The position numbers were made by a program, and so were the translations under genes. Shown here piece after piece: positions 1 to 11,500 of a DNA stretch of 64,000 nucleotides; within the stretch, counting starts at the first letter, position 1; each line of letters opens with the position of its first letter. Source of the stretch: Tilletiaria anomala UBC 951 (Eukaryota; Basidiomycota; Exobasidiomycetes; Georgefischeriales; Tilletiariaceae); contig NW_013546979.1 of the NCBI RefSeq assembly GCF_000711695.1, positions 1-64,000 on the forward strand, given 5' to 3'. The notes below the pieces were generated by a model. It saw only the letters and a list, made by a program, of their open reading frames with translations, did no database searches and was not told the DNA's origin.

Positions 1-779
1 GAGATGTGGGGGGTGGGGGTGGGGGGGCGGAGGGAGATGGTGTCAGCCATGCACTCTTCCGTGCGATATTGCGGCCAGGAACGGCACTGACCGAGGAAAA
101 CGATACGGGTGAGCCACTGCTCAGGTGTCATTGAAATTCCCCTTTTGCGCATCTCTTCGACGGTCAACTCCTCGAAATGCGCCGGTTCGGTGGAAAAGCT
201 CGACTTGACCACCGAATCAGCAGCTCGAGCTGCGTCAGGTTCGGCGGCTCCAGCGTGGCTACTCGTGTTCGAGGCTGCGTCCGCTGGTGATGCTGTTGCT
301 GTTGCTGCTCCGGCCAACGGTGCCGGTCGCGAAGGCGCCTTGGCATCGTATCCTGGCGGTGTGACCTTCTGCATCTGCCTGTCCTTGGTGCGCGGAAATG
401 TCTCTGGGTGCTTGTACCTCGTCGCGACGTCAAAGCCCCACCTGGCGACGCGCATGAGGGCGATCGCGACGCGGTCGCCGACATTCTCCGGATTCCAGTG
501 CGTCACCTTGACCGCGTGTAGGTCCTCTGCCGTGTAGACGGGGTTGAAGAGCGTTGGCGTGCGCCGCGCCGTATCGCTGCTCGGGTCTGAGCGCAACTTG
601 ACGGCTTCCGGGGGGGAGAGGGAAATGTACCTCTGCGGCTGCACAAAGCCGGACGTTGCGACGCACGGTCTGCGAGCGTGTTGGAGGTGGCAGCTGCGCT
701 GCTGCTGCAAGCTGCACAGAAGAGCGCTTGAGGGAGCGTGCCTGTTATTTGTCGTTGGCAGCGATGTGCTGGTGGCCAT
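1..779 (-). CDS. AOX: Alternative oxidase, mitochondrial (5' part, truncated by window edge)
   Basis: Ubiquinol:oxygen oxidoreductase of the inner mitochondrial membrane that bypasses complexes III and IV. Exon 1 runs from the ATG at 779 down to 92 (229 codons plus one base). The donor GTCAGT starts at 91, so the intron and the di-iron four-helix core lie mostly off the window. The N-terminus is Arg-rich and lacks acid residues, as in a mitochondrial presequence. The block NPVYTAEDLHAVKVTHWNP, then DRVAIALMRVARWGFD and the end EQWLTRIVFL match the conserved start of fungal AOX; the split last codon would give the expected Glu of the FLES motif. Between the two conserved blocks is an Ala/Pro-rich linker of roughly 60 extra residues. 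The ATG is the first in this frame and is followed directly by the presequence-like stretch. The family is clear; only the C-terminal part is unseen. Confidence 0.9.
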   Translation of the reverse strand, partial: MATSTSLPTTNNRHAPSSALLCSLQQQRSCHLQHARRPCVATSGFVQPQRYISLSPPEAVKLRSDPSSDTARRTPTLFNPVYTAEDLHAVKVTHWNPENVGDRVAIALMRVARWGFDVATRYKHPETFPRTKDRQMQKVTPPGYDAKAPSRPAPLAGAATATASPADAASNTSSHAGAAEPDAARAADSVVKSSFSTEPAHFEELTVEEMRKRGISMTPEQWLTRIVFLGQCRSWPQYRTEECMADTISLRPPTPTPHI

Positions 780-2545
780 CTGCCAAAGGCCAGCCTTCAC
801 CGCCAGCCTCGGCGCGCCTTGAGTGCCACAGGATGTGACCACTAGCATTGTAGTTTTGCTTTCGCGGTGCTCGTAATTGTCTTGTGATGAGTTCTGCTCG
901 ATGCTAGCATGCAGAAGGGTTTGTGAACCATGGGCGACCTATGACGCGATGCAATAGCAGTAGTATATATATATACACGTGGATGACCTTGCAGCGGATC
1001 ATTCGAAGCCAGCAAGCACTCCTGCGATTGGAAATCAGGCCCGTACGCCCGGCCCGCCCACCGACACGCGCTCCGCACACCCGACGTTGCCAAAGCTGTC
1101 AACCAACTGGCGACCAAGACATATTCTATCTATTCAACGAGTGCAACAACAATTAGCCAGCTGCCAGCACATCCGTCCTCCGTTTCTCGGCGAGAGCAGG
1201 CTACGGACACATCGCTGTACACACATATAGTCCGTGCCCCGCGCCAGGCAGCGCACCTGACCATCGAACGACGGACACAAACGGGATGGTCAACAAAGAT
1301 GATGTCAGCTTTCCTTTCCACCCCGGCCCAGGCCAGCTTTCCTCTGCCCCCACCCCTTTTCCTCTCCCGTACTCTATGCTCTATCCTTTATGCTCTGTGT
1401 GGCGCATAGGAGAGCTTATGTGGCAGTCACGGCTGGCAAGTACAACGGGGGCACGGCACGGCCTGTCGGAACCGCCCGGGAAAAAGCCCCGAAGAATATG
1501 TCGCCGACCATTTTAAGCAAATCGCATGGCGGTGAAAAAAAAAGAAAGAAAGAAAAAAGTCGCCGTCCCGGTGGTCTCCGCCGTTTCGTTGAGCGAACAG
1601 TCGCAGCAACGGACGGCGGATGAAACCGCTTTCGTCGCAATCGAAATGCGCCGCTCTGGTCCTTGATCATAGCTCTTGCTCGCCGCGCGTACATACTCTC
1701 ATAGCAACGATGATCGCAACGAGCGCTGGAGGGTGCGGCATTTGAGAGCCCCCTAACCCCCCCCCCCAATCCTCAGCTCACGCTGCAGGGAGAAAAACTG
1801 GCAGCAACACTGGCCGTCGGCTAACCCTACACCTGTTGGCAGACGACGGTGACATGCCATCGATCATCCCAGACTTGGCGACTGGTCGTGTGATGGTGGC
1901 GTGGCGCTATTGACCTATTGCGTGTAGCACCACGAGGGCAAATGCGTCCACCTGCCATTCGCAGAGATGGCTGATGAATGATGCCGCGTGGCGTGGCACC
2001 TGCGTCCATGCCCACCAGCCCCGTGATCGACGCCGTGCCGGCACCAGCCATCACCTGTTAAGCCGACGTAGCTCTCTCTCTCTCGGCCGATTGACAGAAA
2101 GCGCCAACCTCTGCGCATGGTCAGAACGCAACGTCACGGGGTCTCGGTGTGCATGCCTCCACCTAAGCTCGTGGTGTGTCAATGCAACTCTGCTGGTTGC
2201 GGCTTGACAATACCCCCCGTCGGCCGGTGACAGTTTGATCGATCGCTTATCGCTGTGTCGTGCATTCCAACTTTGGGTGTGAAGAGCTAGCACCAGCAAG
2301 GCCCTCTGCGCGCTCAACGAGCGAATCGAAACAAAGCCATCAGCAATGTCAACTGCAGCAGTAAGCAGGCTTGCCTACGACTTCTAACTATACCCAATGC
2401 CGAGATTCCGATGCGATGCGATGACAATACAGTTGTACACGAGGACATGTGGGGTGTGATGCTGAACGATGCATAATATATCGAGTTTGTATGTGTGTTT
2501 TATAGGTGTGCATGCAAGGAGCAAGCGCGGTGATGATCACGCCCT
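780..2545. other. Intergenic region between AOX start and FAN1 stop
   Basis: No convincing gene. It holds the AOX upstream region, a short TA repeat at 964-975, an A/G-rich purine tract at about 1533-1558 and a C11 run at about 1757-1767. The open frames here show no family resemblance, no splice-supported extension and no codon pattern like the neighbours. Confidence 0.6.
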
Positions 2546-5500
2546 TTATTTCCCCTTTCCCTTGCTGTTGCCAGACGGTTCTGATCCAGATCCAGACGCA
2601 GACCCAGCGCCGCCGCCTCCTTGCGCCGCCTTCTCATGCTCGACGACATACGCCACCTGCACCTCCACGCCCGCTCTGAGCAGGAGGTCGATCCACAGCT
2701 TCTGATTTTCGCGCAGGTGGTCGCCCGGGCCCTTGACTTCTACAAAGCGCACGCGCGGCTTAAAAGCTCGTAGCGCACCACCCGCGGTGGGCCTCCTCTT
2801 CCTGTCCCTCGTGCTTTCCGTCTGCAACGGAGGGAGCGCAACAGCAGGAGCTGTCGCTGATGCTAGGGATGCCGAAAAGTCCACAGGCGAGTCCGAAGAC
2901 GCCTCGGCATCGAGCGCGGCTTCCTGCAATTCATCTCCTTTGCTTTCCTGTTCTTCTAAATGGTTCCGATGCCGCCAGATGCAGAGATCAGGTAGGCCGC
3001 TGGAGCAGTGTTCCCACTCTTCGCTGAAGACCTGGCAGATGACAGAGAGCGAGTAGCCGCCCAGGCACTGTGTATGTTTGGCGTAGAATCGTGAGCAGGC
3101 GCTGCCTCGATGCAAGCCGCAGTCGCGGAACGACTTACCTCAGCGATCTCTAGTAAATCTTTCAGCGGGTACGTGTCCCAGCGACACCCAACTGCCCAAG
3201 TTTTTCTCGGCCGCTCCCTCTCGTCGGTCTCTCGGATGAGATCCAACCCGCCGTCATTCTGGATCCGGTGGAGGCGTTGTCTGATGTCCGCGCCGCGCGA
3301 GACAGCGAACGCATCCGTATTGATGTCGAGGGGCGCGTTCTGGTACGCCGTCTCAAAGGCGCCTTCGATGGGTTGATAGATGATATCCCACATCAATAGA
3401 ACGTACAGCATGACCAGCACACCCCCTTCGCTATGGTAGCTGACGGAACATAGCGTTGGCGGGAGCCTGCTCAGCCATGCGAACACGAGAAGTGGAAAGG
3501 AAAAGCGGAGATCAAACGCACCCTTTGAAACCCTGCATGGCGTAATGTTGGAGACACAGCGCCTCTACACGACAAGGCTGCCCATCGAGTCCGCGCCATA
3601 CGGTCGCCATGCTCTCTTTGGTCTCCTTACGTGTCGTCTGATACTCATCCCCAGCGGATAAAGGGAGCGGCGCGCTGCTGCCATCTTTCACAGGACTGAC
3701 ATTGCGAGGGAGAGAAGGCGGGGCAGCCGTCCCTGATGCAGCCGAGACGCGTCGCTCAATTTTGACTTGCTTTTGCAGCGGCTTGCGAAGCGTGAAGTTT
3801 TTGCCGATGCCATCACCAACCAAGAGTGATTCGCTGGACGAGTTGGCACGGAGCGCCGGTCGTTTTTCGGGGGGCATCTGCCTCTTGATGGGCCGGCCGA
3901 AGAGATCGAGTCTTTGCTTCTCTACGAGCATCTGATCCAGCCGGACGCCAGAGAAGGTGACCTCGGTGCACTGCTGCAGCTTTGCGTAGCTGAAATCATG
4001 CTGCTCTGCAAAAGGGATGCGCAGCGCCGACTCGAGTCGCTTGATGCGCCGTTGCAGCATGTCGTGGTAGATGATGTGCGTATCTGGGTCCTGCAAACCG
4101 CGCATGCACACTTCCAGCGCGGCTTTGCGCCCTGCCGTCTTGTCGTCCGAGTACTGCATGAGGATCAGCGCCAATCGGTCGTACCACTCGCCCCGCTTGC
4201 CGCGTCGGAAGGCCTTTTGCGCCAATAGCGCGCGCAGGACATCCTTCTCGCGCTCGTACAGCTTGAAGCGTCCGAGGCAGTAGATGCCCTTGTCGATGAT
4301 GCGCGTGAGCACCCAGCCGGCGTGTAAGCGCATGCGATGATACGTCAAACGGTCGACGCCTTCGAGCAACGTCTCGCAGTCCACCACCACCGCTTTCCAG
4401 TCGTCCCAGACGCTCTCAAACAGGCGATACGCTTTCTCCAAAGCCTCCTTGCTTCCGTCCCAGTCAAGCAGCTGCTCCATCTCCGCTTGAAGCACGAGCG
4501 CCGCCTCATACGCGAGCAGGTGTTGGCGCGTCGGCCACAGGCATGGGGAGCGCGCATACTCATAGACAGGATAGTTACGTTTTTGCGAGCGAGCCAGCAC
4601 CGCCCCCGTTAACACCGAGGCACCTTGCAGCACGTTTCCGCGGTAGTACACGAGGGCCACACGATCGATCAGTTTTCGCGCTATCGGGCTCAGGCGCACG
4701 CAACGGCCGATGAGGTTCGCCAGCTCGACCTGCAGGACAGCCTTTTGGTTGTTGCGCTTCGTCGGCAAAGATGTCGGTGCACCGTCAGCATTCTTTGTAG
4801 CAGGACCAAAGTTCAACGTCGTCTGATGCCTCTTGTTGGCGGGAGGCTTCATGCTGCCTCCCTTCTTCGTAATAGGCTCTGCAGCCTCGCCGTCGAAGCC
4901 CAGCAAACCTTGAGTCTTGGTCCTCAATAGTGTCTCGATGATCTTCTGCTTTGTCTTGGCCGCAGGCGTGAGGCGCTGCATGCTCTTTGCGAGCGTCTTA
5001 AGCTCCTCGAGCGTTAGCATGTTCAGGATCGGCTCCATGTCGACGTCCAAATCTGCTTCGGAAATGGCGAAACGAAGCGCTACTTCTCCATCTGCTGCTG
5101 CTGTTGCTCCAGCCATCGTGTCCTTGCCGGCGGCGTCATTCTCTATAGCTGAGGCATTGCCCGTCGGCGCTGGCTGCGGCAGCACGCGCAGCTCACACAG
5201 CTCCAAGATTGCCGCACCCATATCCTCGACGTCAGACGCATAATCGAGCTTGTTGAGCCTAATCCACATATCTTTACGCTGTAAGAGCCTCGCGAGCATG
5301 TAACGTGACTGATAACTCAGCGCATGATACGCCTGCAGTAGGCTTACTTCGTGCTCCTCGAACAGGTGCGCTTCGCCAGACAGAACAACCTGGATCATCT
5401 CGCCGAGGATGGTGGGATACATCGACTCTTGGTACCGCTGGAAAACTTCAGGATCCGACTCCCGGGAATAGGGCGTGGCTAGCCGGTTACACGAGGTGGA

Positions 5501-7001
5501 ACTGGATGTTCGACTTGACTCATCCGAAAGTGTGCGCACAGGAATCGGTTGGGACGACAAAGCGTGCACGTCGTGGACGCGACCAGTAACTGCTCCGTCC
5601 TCGTTGTCAAAATCGATCGCGATTGGGTTCCGCTCTATCCCGGCGCTTGTCACTGAAGCTGCGCCTATGCCGACTTTCTCCTGTTGCAATGTAAGAAGCG
5701 TCGAGGTACCAGCAAAATGCAGGTCAAAGAGCTCTTCAGTCGGCTGCTCTGCGTCTGTAGGTATCGCAGCATCGCTCTTCGTCGTCAGGGACGCACCTGA
5801 TCGCGCTTCTTGGCCCTGGCCCTGGCTTTCTCGCCGTCCATGCAATAAGCGACTTTTGAGATCCTGCTCGCGCTCCTCCTGCTCACGCTGCCATCTGCGC
5901 TCTTCTTCTTCCCTGGTCTCTGCTACCGCTGCACTGGAGCCAGCGTGCGCGGCACGAACGTCATCGCGGTTGAATTGGTCGCTGTACTGCCACGCACTCG
6001 AGGAGCTGCCGTGCGCTGCGAGCGGTGTGGAGAATGGTGTTTCGCGACTTTGCTCACACTCTAGACGTCGCTGTGAAATGAGCGCCTGGGCTCGCGCACG
6101 CTCTGCTGCTTCCCGCGACATGGCTTCCTGCTGCTTAGGCTTCAGCCGCTGGGAGCTCGATTGTGCCGCACGACTCTCCCCTGACGAGAAGTTTGGGCCA
6201 GAAGGGAGGTTGAAGTGTCGCAAATGAGCCCTTCTCTTGTCATTTTCCCTGTTCAGAGTTGTCGCATCGCTCGCGGAAGTGAAAGAGAAAGCTTCACGAA
6301 CGACATTCATGGGATCATGCTCCTTCTTGCGCTTGGAGTCCTTGTACGCCTCCCTGAGCTTCTGATGTTTGCTCTTCGTGCGCTCATTGCCGGGAATCAG
6401 ATCGGACGAGGAGTACCATGGTGACATCTCGGGCGCCGGCTGGGAGAGGTACGCTCGATCGGCTTTGGATGAATTTTCTGCTGACGATGATACCTGCTTT
6501 GAGGCTAGGCTAGCGTTGGAAGGTTCCTGCGTGCACGCTCTCTTCGACGGTCGGTTCTGTAAGTTGAGAAGAGGGGAGGGTTTGTTTCCTATTCTCAACG
6601 ATGAAGCAATAGCCTTGCACTTGCGCCGGACTCACGTTGTCTTCGAGATGCGCCCAAAAATTGATATGCCCGGCACTGTCAAAGGTGCGCTCCAAGTTGT
6701 CTGCATCCGCACGGCCACCAAGCTTTTCGAGTTGGCACTCGTCGTATTCCTTCAGCGCACCCGCTTTTCCATCAACCTCCCTCTCTGCCGCTCTCAGCCG
6801 CCTTTCCTGCTCGCTACCGCCGGAAGCACGACCCTTGTTCCGACGCAGCAGCTCCAGCCGACGCTCCGAGTCGGCCTGCAGCGATCTGCCTTCAGCGGCT
6901 TCCGCCGCAAGTCGAGCGGCCTCCTCATCGCGTCTTACCCGCTCGATGTTCTCTCGGTTGTATGGGTGGTACGACTTGTGGTGCGCCAGATGGAGCGGCA
7001 T
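2546..7001 (-). CDS. FAN1: LENG1/CIR_N-like domain fused to FAN1 structure-specific nuclease
   Basis: Exons 7001-6636, 6556-3522, 3466-3139 and 3067-2546 give 1416 residues; introns are 79, 55 and 71 nt. The ATG at 7001 opens with HHKSYHPYNRENIERVRRDE, typical of CIR_N/LENG1 (spliceosome-linked) proteins. GHINFW at the end of exon 1, PWYSSSDL, DPMNVV and YSDQFNRDDVRAAH continue that family to about residue 325. A disordered linker follows, then FAN1 from about residue 495: SAP-like and TPR-like helical region, then the VRR-NUC domain with WDIIYQPIEGAFETAYQ, APLDINTDAF, GLPDL (Asp about 1270) and EVKGPGD (Glu about 1353, Lys about 1355). FAN1 cuts 5' flaps and unhooks interstrand crosslinks. 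The two halves share one uninterrupted 3-kb exon, so a real fusion is the simplest reading; two separate proteins would need an unseen stop. A long insertion separates the catalytic Asp and Glu. No UBZ zinc finger was seen. Confidence 0.85.
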
Positions 7002-7610
7002 GGTGTCGGCTCTGCGCCTACCGAATACGATAGCGACTTACGGCTTCGACACACGATGCCGCAGGGCATACGAAGAAACGGCCTTCACTGTTGCCACGAC
7101 TTTCGACGTCCCGATCAGCCAAAGTGGTGGTCAGTCAGCAAAAACCTCGAGCTGCATACCTGGTCGGCCGTATGCTTGAAGCTTCCTGCTCGACCTTGGA
7201 AGTCCCACAGCTGCTGGCAAAAGGCATCGAGATCTGTTAAATGAGTCAACCTTGTCATGTCGCCCAAGGGAACGCAGGTCGTGATGCAATATCGAGATTA
7301 GCGCTGTATTGATTGAGACGGCTTCTTTGCTTTTCTCGCCGTATCTACATCTCATCCATTCCTACTTTAAAAAGCGGCCTCTTGGCGCGTCTGGGTGAGA
7401 GACCCCACGCGTTGACGCCGCGAGAATTCTACATCACTGTGCCCCGCTATGAACCGTAAGCCCCGTAATAGACCCATTTGGCAAGGTGCGCATCCTCGTC
7501 CCGGCTCCCGAAGTCGAAGATACTCCTACTCTGGCCGGGTTCGTCTTGATTCTGCGGTGCTTGTAGCGCATAAAAACGGATATCATCTACAGACTTCAAG
7601 ATTTCAAATG

Positions 7611-7926
7611 CTACGCCATGTCCCACGAAACGAATGGAGCTTCGAGCAAGGCGGTTATAGCATGGTTGAAGCGTGGATAAAAGGATGCACCATGATAAAG
7701 TTCCTATTGGACCAGACCGTGCATTCACGCAAATTTGAGCACACCTTTGGCGCCGTACAGGAACCAGCAACTCGGTAATAGACACTTCGTAGCGGTCCTC
7801 TCGCGCAAGTTGGACCATGTACGTTTGCGTGCCCATATAGATGTGCCGAGCTGCCCCGCCTTCCGTCAGCATCGCCAAGAAGCCGGGAAGCACGTGGCGT
7901 TGATATGAATGATACGTGATTATCAC
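7611..7926 (-). CDS. Possible small hypothetical protein (weak model)
   Basis: An open frame read leftwards from about 7926 gives FLAMLTEGGAARHIYMGTQ and AREDRYEVSITELLVP. Two continuations exist. Read-through stays open to 7447. Splicing a 55-nt intron (7758-7704, GTACGG donor, AATAG acceptor) gives ELYHGASFYPRFNHAITALL and a stop at 7611; this second version looks more protein-like. The first in-frame ATG is at 7872; the frame is open further upstream to a TAG without an ATG, so an upstream exon may exist. I do not recognise a family. It lies 610 bp upstream of the FAN1 fusion gene on the same strand. Confidence 0.3.
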
Positions 7927-8530
7927 GTTTGCTGTTCTATTCGGGCGAGCGAGAGCGACTTCAGGCGACTAGAAGTCACGATCAGAAGGTGAGGAGAGGA
8001 AGGCTGCTACTGGTTGGAATCGAGCGTCGGAATCTGGAGCGGAGAGGCAACCCTGCATTGAAGGAACCCTACACGCCGAAGGGCACTGCGACAGTCAAGT
8101 CGGGTCACCCGGCATCCGCAGATGCCGCGTCCGCGCGCCCCGTGTGCCCCGTGTGCATCTTGAACACTGACGTAGTGCCTTTCCGTGGCTGGCAGGCCAG
8201 GCAATCCTGGCTGCGATTACTACTTACCTAGGGGCTTCTCATAGATCAACACCTGCATCTCGTTCAGTCCACCGTACACTCCCGTCGACCATCATTATCG
8301 CCCTGCAGCGAGAACCTCCCGGAGTAGTGCAACCTTCCGTATCGCCGTCGCCTGCTCGCTCGCTCGCTCGTGGACCTCAGCGCAGGATTGACGTGCATCG
8401 ATTCAAGCGCCGTGTTGTGCGCACGCGCACCGCGTCGCCCGTTCTCTCCCACACACAACAAGCGCACATAGGCAGGGGGCCTCCCCGCGCACAATAGAAT
8501 CCCGCACAGCCCTCGTCTGCAGCTCTCACA
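7927..8530. promoter_or_regulatory. Upstream region of the myosin gene
   Basis: About 600 bp with no supported gene. Contains a (GCTC)4 repeat at 8354-8370, about 160 bp before the myosin ATG, and CT-rich stretches of the kind common before fungal start sites. No clear TATA box was seen. Confidence 0.4.
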
Positions 8531-11500
8531 ATGGCGCAGCTCGCGCGGACCAAGACAAAAAAGGGACCAGCGCTGGCGCTGGCTGGCCTCGAGCGTCCCG
8601 GCGCGTCGAGCGCCGCGTCCGCGTCAGCCGCAGACGCTGCCGCCGCCGCCGAGTTTGCGTCAAAGAAGTACGTCTGGGTACCCGACAAGCTCGACGGATA
8701 TGTCAGCGGCTGGGTAGTGCGCGAGGAGGAAAGCGGTAATGTCAGCGTTGTCTCGCTTAGTGCGGACGGAAGCATGAAGAACGTCGCGACGGACGACTTG
8801 AGTAAGATGAACCCGCCGAAATTCGAAAAGGCCGAGGACATCGCCGACCTGACGTTCCTCAACGAGGCGAGCGTCGTGCACAACCTCCGGCAGCGCTACC
8901 ACAGTGGACTAATCTACGTAAGTGATGCGAAGGTATAGCAGGGGTTTGTGGTGTCAGCTCTAATCCTCCCTACGTCTGTAGACCTATTCTGGCCTCTTCC
9001 TGGTCGCCATCAACCCGTACCACTCGCTGCCCATCTACACTGACGCGATCGTCGCCGCGTACAAGGGCCGACGGCGTGAGGAGAACGCGCCACACGTCTT
9101 TGCGCTCGCCGATGGCGCGATGCGCAACATGCTCGAGCACCGCGAGAACCAGAGCCTGCTCATCACGGGCGAGTCGGGTGCTGGAAAGACGGAGAACACC
9201 AAAAAGGTCATCCAGTATCTCGCCGCCGTTGCCGCGGACACCGCGAGCGGGGCGCCGTCAGAGGCGGGGAATGCGCGTGACACAAACCCCGGCGCCGGGC
9301 TCAGCAGGAGCGGGTCGAGCAAATACGTAATGGACCAGCTCCGCGGTGTCGAGCCGATCGGCATGAAGCGCCTTGGTCTGCTCGAGCGGCAGATCCTACA
9401 GGCCAACCCGATTCTCGAAGCGTTCGGCAACGCACAGACGATCCGCAACAACAACTCTTCGCGTTTCGGAAAGTTCGTCCGCATAGAGTTCACCAGCATG
9501 GGCGCCATTGCCGGCGCGAACATCGATTGGTACCTGCTCGAAAAGAGCAGGGTCACGAATCGCAGCGAGAAGGAGAGGAGCTTCCATATTTTCTATCAGC
9601 TGCTGCGCAGCAATGAACGGGAGATCAAGTGTGAGTGACCGCAAATATATCCGAATCCTTGCTCATTATTCTCACGCGATCGACTCTCTCTGTACATCGA
9701 TGTCTGCAGCGAAACTGCTTTTGACCAGCTCACCCGAGGATTATGGCTACCTTAAGCACACACGCAAGCACGTCGAAGGCATCGATGACCGGATCGAGTT
9801 TACGGCGCTGCGCGACGCGCTGCAGACCGTCGGCTTCACGCCCGATGAGCAGTTCAACCTCTTCCGCGTCGTCGCGTCAATCCTGCAGATCGGAAACCTG
9901 GAGCTGGACGACAGTCGCTCAGGGCAGGAGCATGCACGCTTTACGAACGCGTCGCCGCAGATCGAGAAGGTGTGCCACGTGCTCGGCGTGCCCGAAGCTG
10001 AGTTCACCAACGCGCTCGTTCGGCCGCGCGTCAAGGCTGGCCGAGAGTGGGTCACGCAGGCGCGTACGCGCCGCCAGGTGATTGACGAGATGGCCGCACT
10101 GTGCAAGACCATGTACGAAAAGACGTTTGCGTACATTGTCGATCGAATCAACAAGGCGCTCGACCGCCCAACGAGCAAGAGCACCTTCATCGGCGTCCTC
10201 GATATTGCCGGCTTTGAGATCTTTGAGATCAACTCGTTTGAACAGCTCTGCATTAATTACACGAACGAGAAGCTGTGAGTCGGTCGGATACGATCGGAGC
10301 TTACCGCGTGCGCCCATGCTGACCTCACATCCTACCCCCTCGCTAGGCAACAATTCTTCAACCATCACATGTTCGTACTGGAGCAAGAGGAGTACGCGAG
10401 AGAAAATATCGAGTGGGACTTTGTCAACTTTGGCCTTGATCTACAACCTACGATTGACCTAATTGAATCGACCACCCCGATCGGTATTCTCTCCTGCCTC
10501 GACGAAGAGTGCATCATGCCCAAAGCGACAGACATCACCTTCACCGAGAAGCTAACCCGCATTTGGGGCACGGCCAAGGACGGTAGCGCAGTGGATAGCG
10601 TCGGGGCTGCGATCGCAGCCGAGCGCGGTGTAGCGCACGGCTCGACTAAGTTTGCACCTGCTCGCTTCGCCCAGGGCTTCACTGTCAAGCACTATGCCGG
10701 TGCCGTCGAGTACCGCACGGACGGGTGGCTCGACAAGAACAAGGACCCGCTCAACGATAACCTCACGCGCGTTATGTCCGAGTCGACCGATCGCTTCATC
10801 GCGACACTCTTTGCCGAGTATGCCGTTGAGGACGACCTGCCCATCTCTGCCGCCAGCGCCGGGCCCGCACAAGGCGCCGGGCCCAAACGGCGTATCAAGC
10901 GCGGCGCCTTCCGCACCGTCAGCCAGAGGCATAAGGAACAGCTTGCGTCGCTCATGACGCAGCTCGGCTCGACACAGCCGCATTTTGTCCGCTGCATCGT
11001 GCCCAATTCGGAAAAGAAGCCGGGAAAGATCGAGGTGCCGCTCGTACTGGAGCAGCTGCGATGTAATGGTGTGCTCGAGGGTATCCGCATTGCCCGTTTG
11101 GGGTATCCGAACCGCCTGCTCTTCTCCGAGTTCCGCAACCGCTATGAGGTGCTCACACCTGGCATCATCCCGCGCGGCTACATGGATGGGCGCAAGGCGT
11201 GCCAGCGGATGGTCGAGGCGCTCGAGCTCGACCGCGCAACTTTCAAAATTGGCACATCCAAAATCTTCTTCAAGGCCGGTGTGCTCGCGGAAATGGAGGA
11301 GCGGCGCGACAGGCTCCTCTACGACATTTTCTCGCGCTTCGAGGCTGCTTGCCGCATGTTCACCGCGCGGCGGCAGATGAAGAAGATCCTCAATCGCGCT
11401 GCTGCAATTCGCACGATCCAGCGCAACGCCCGCGTCTACGCCCAGCTGCGCGAATGGCCCTGGTGGCAACTGTACACCAAGGTACGACCGCTGCTCAGCG

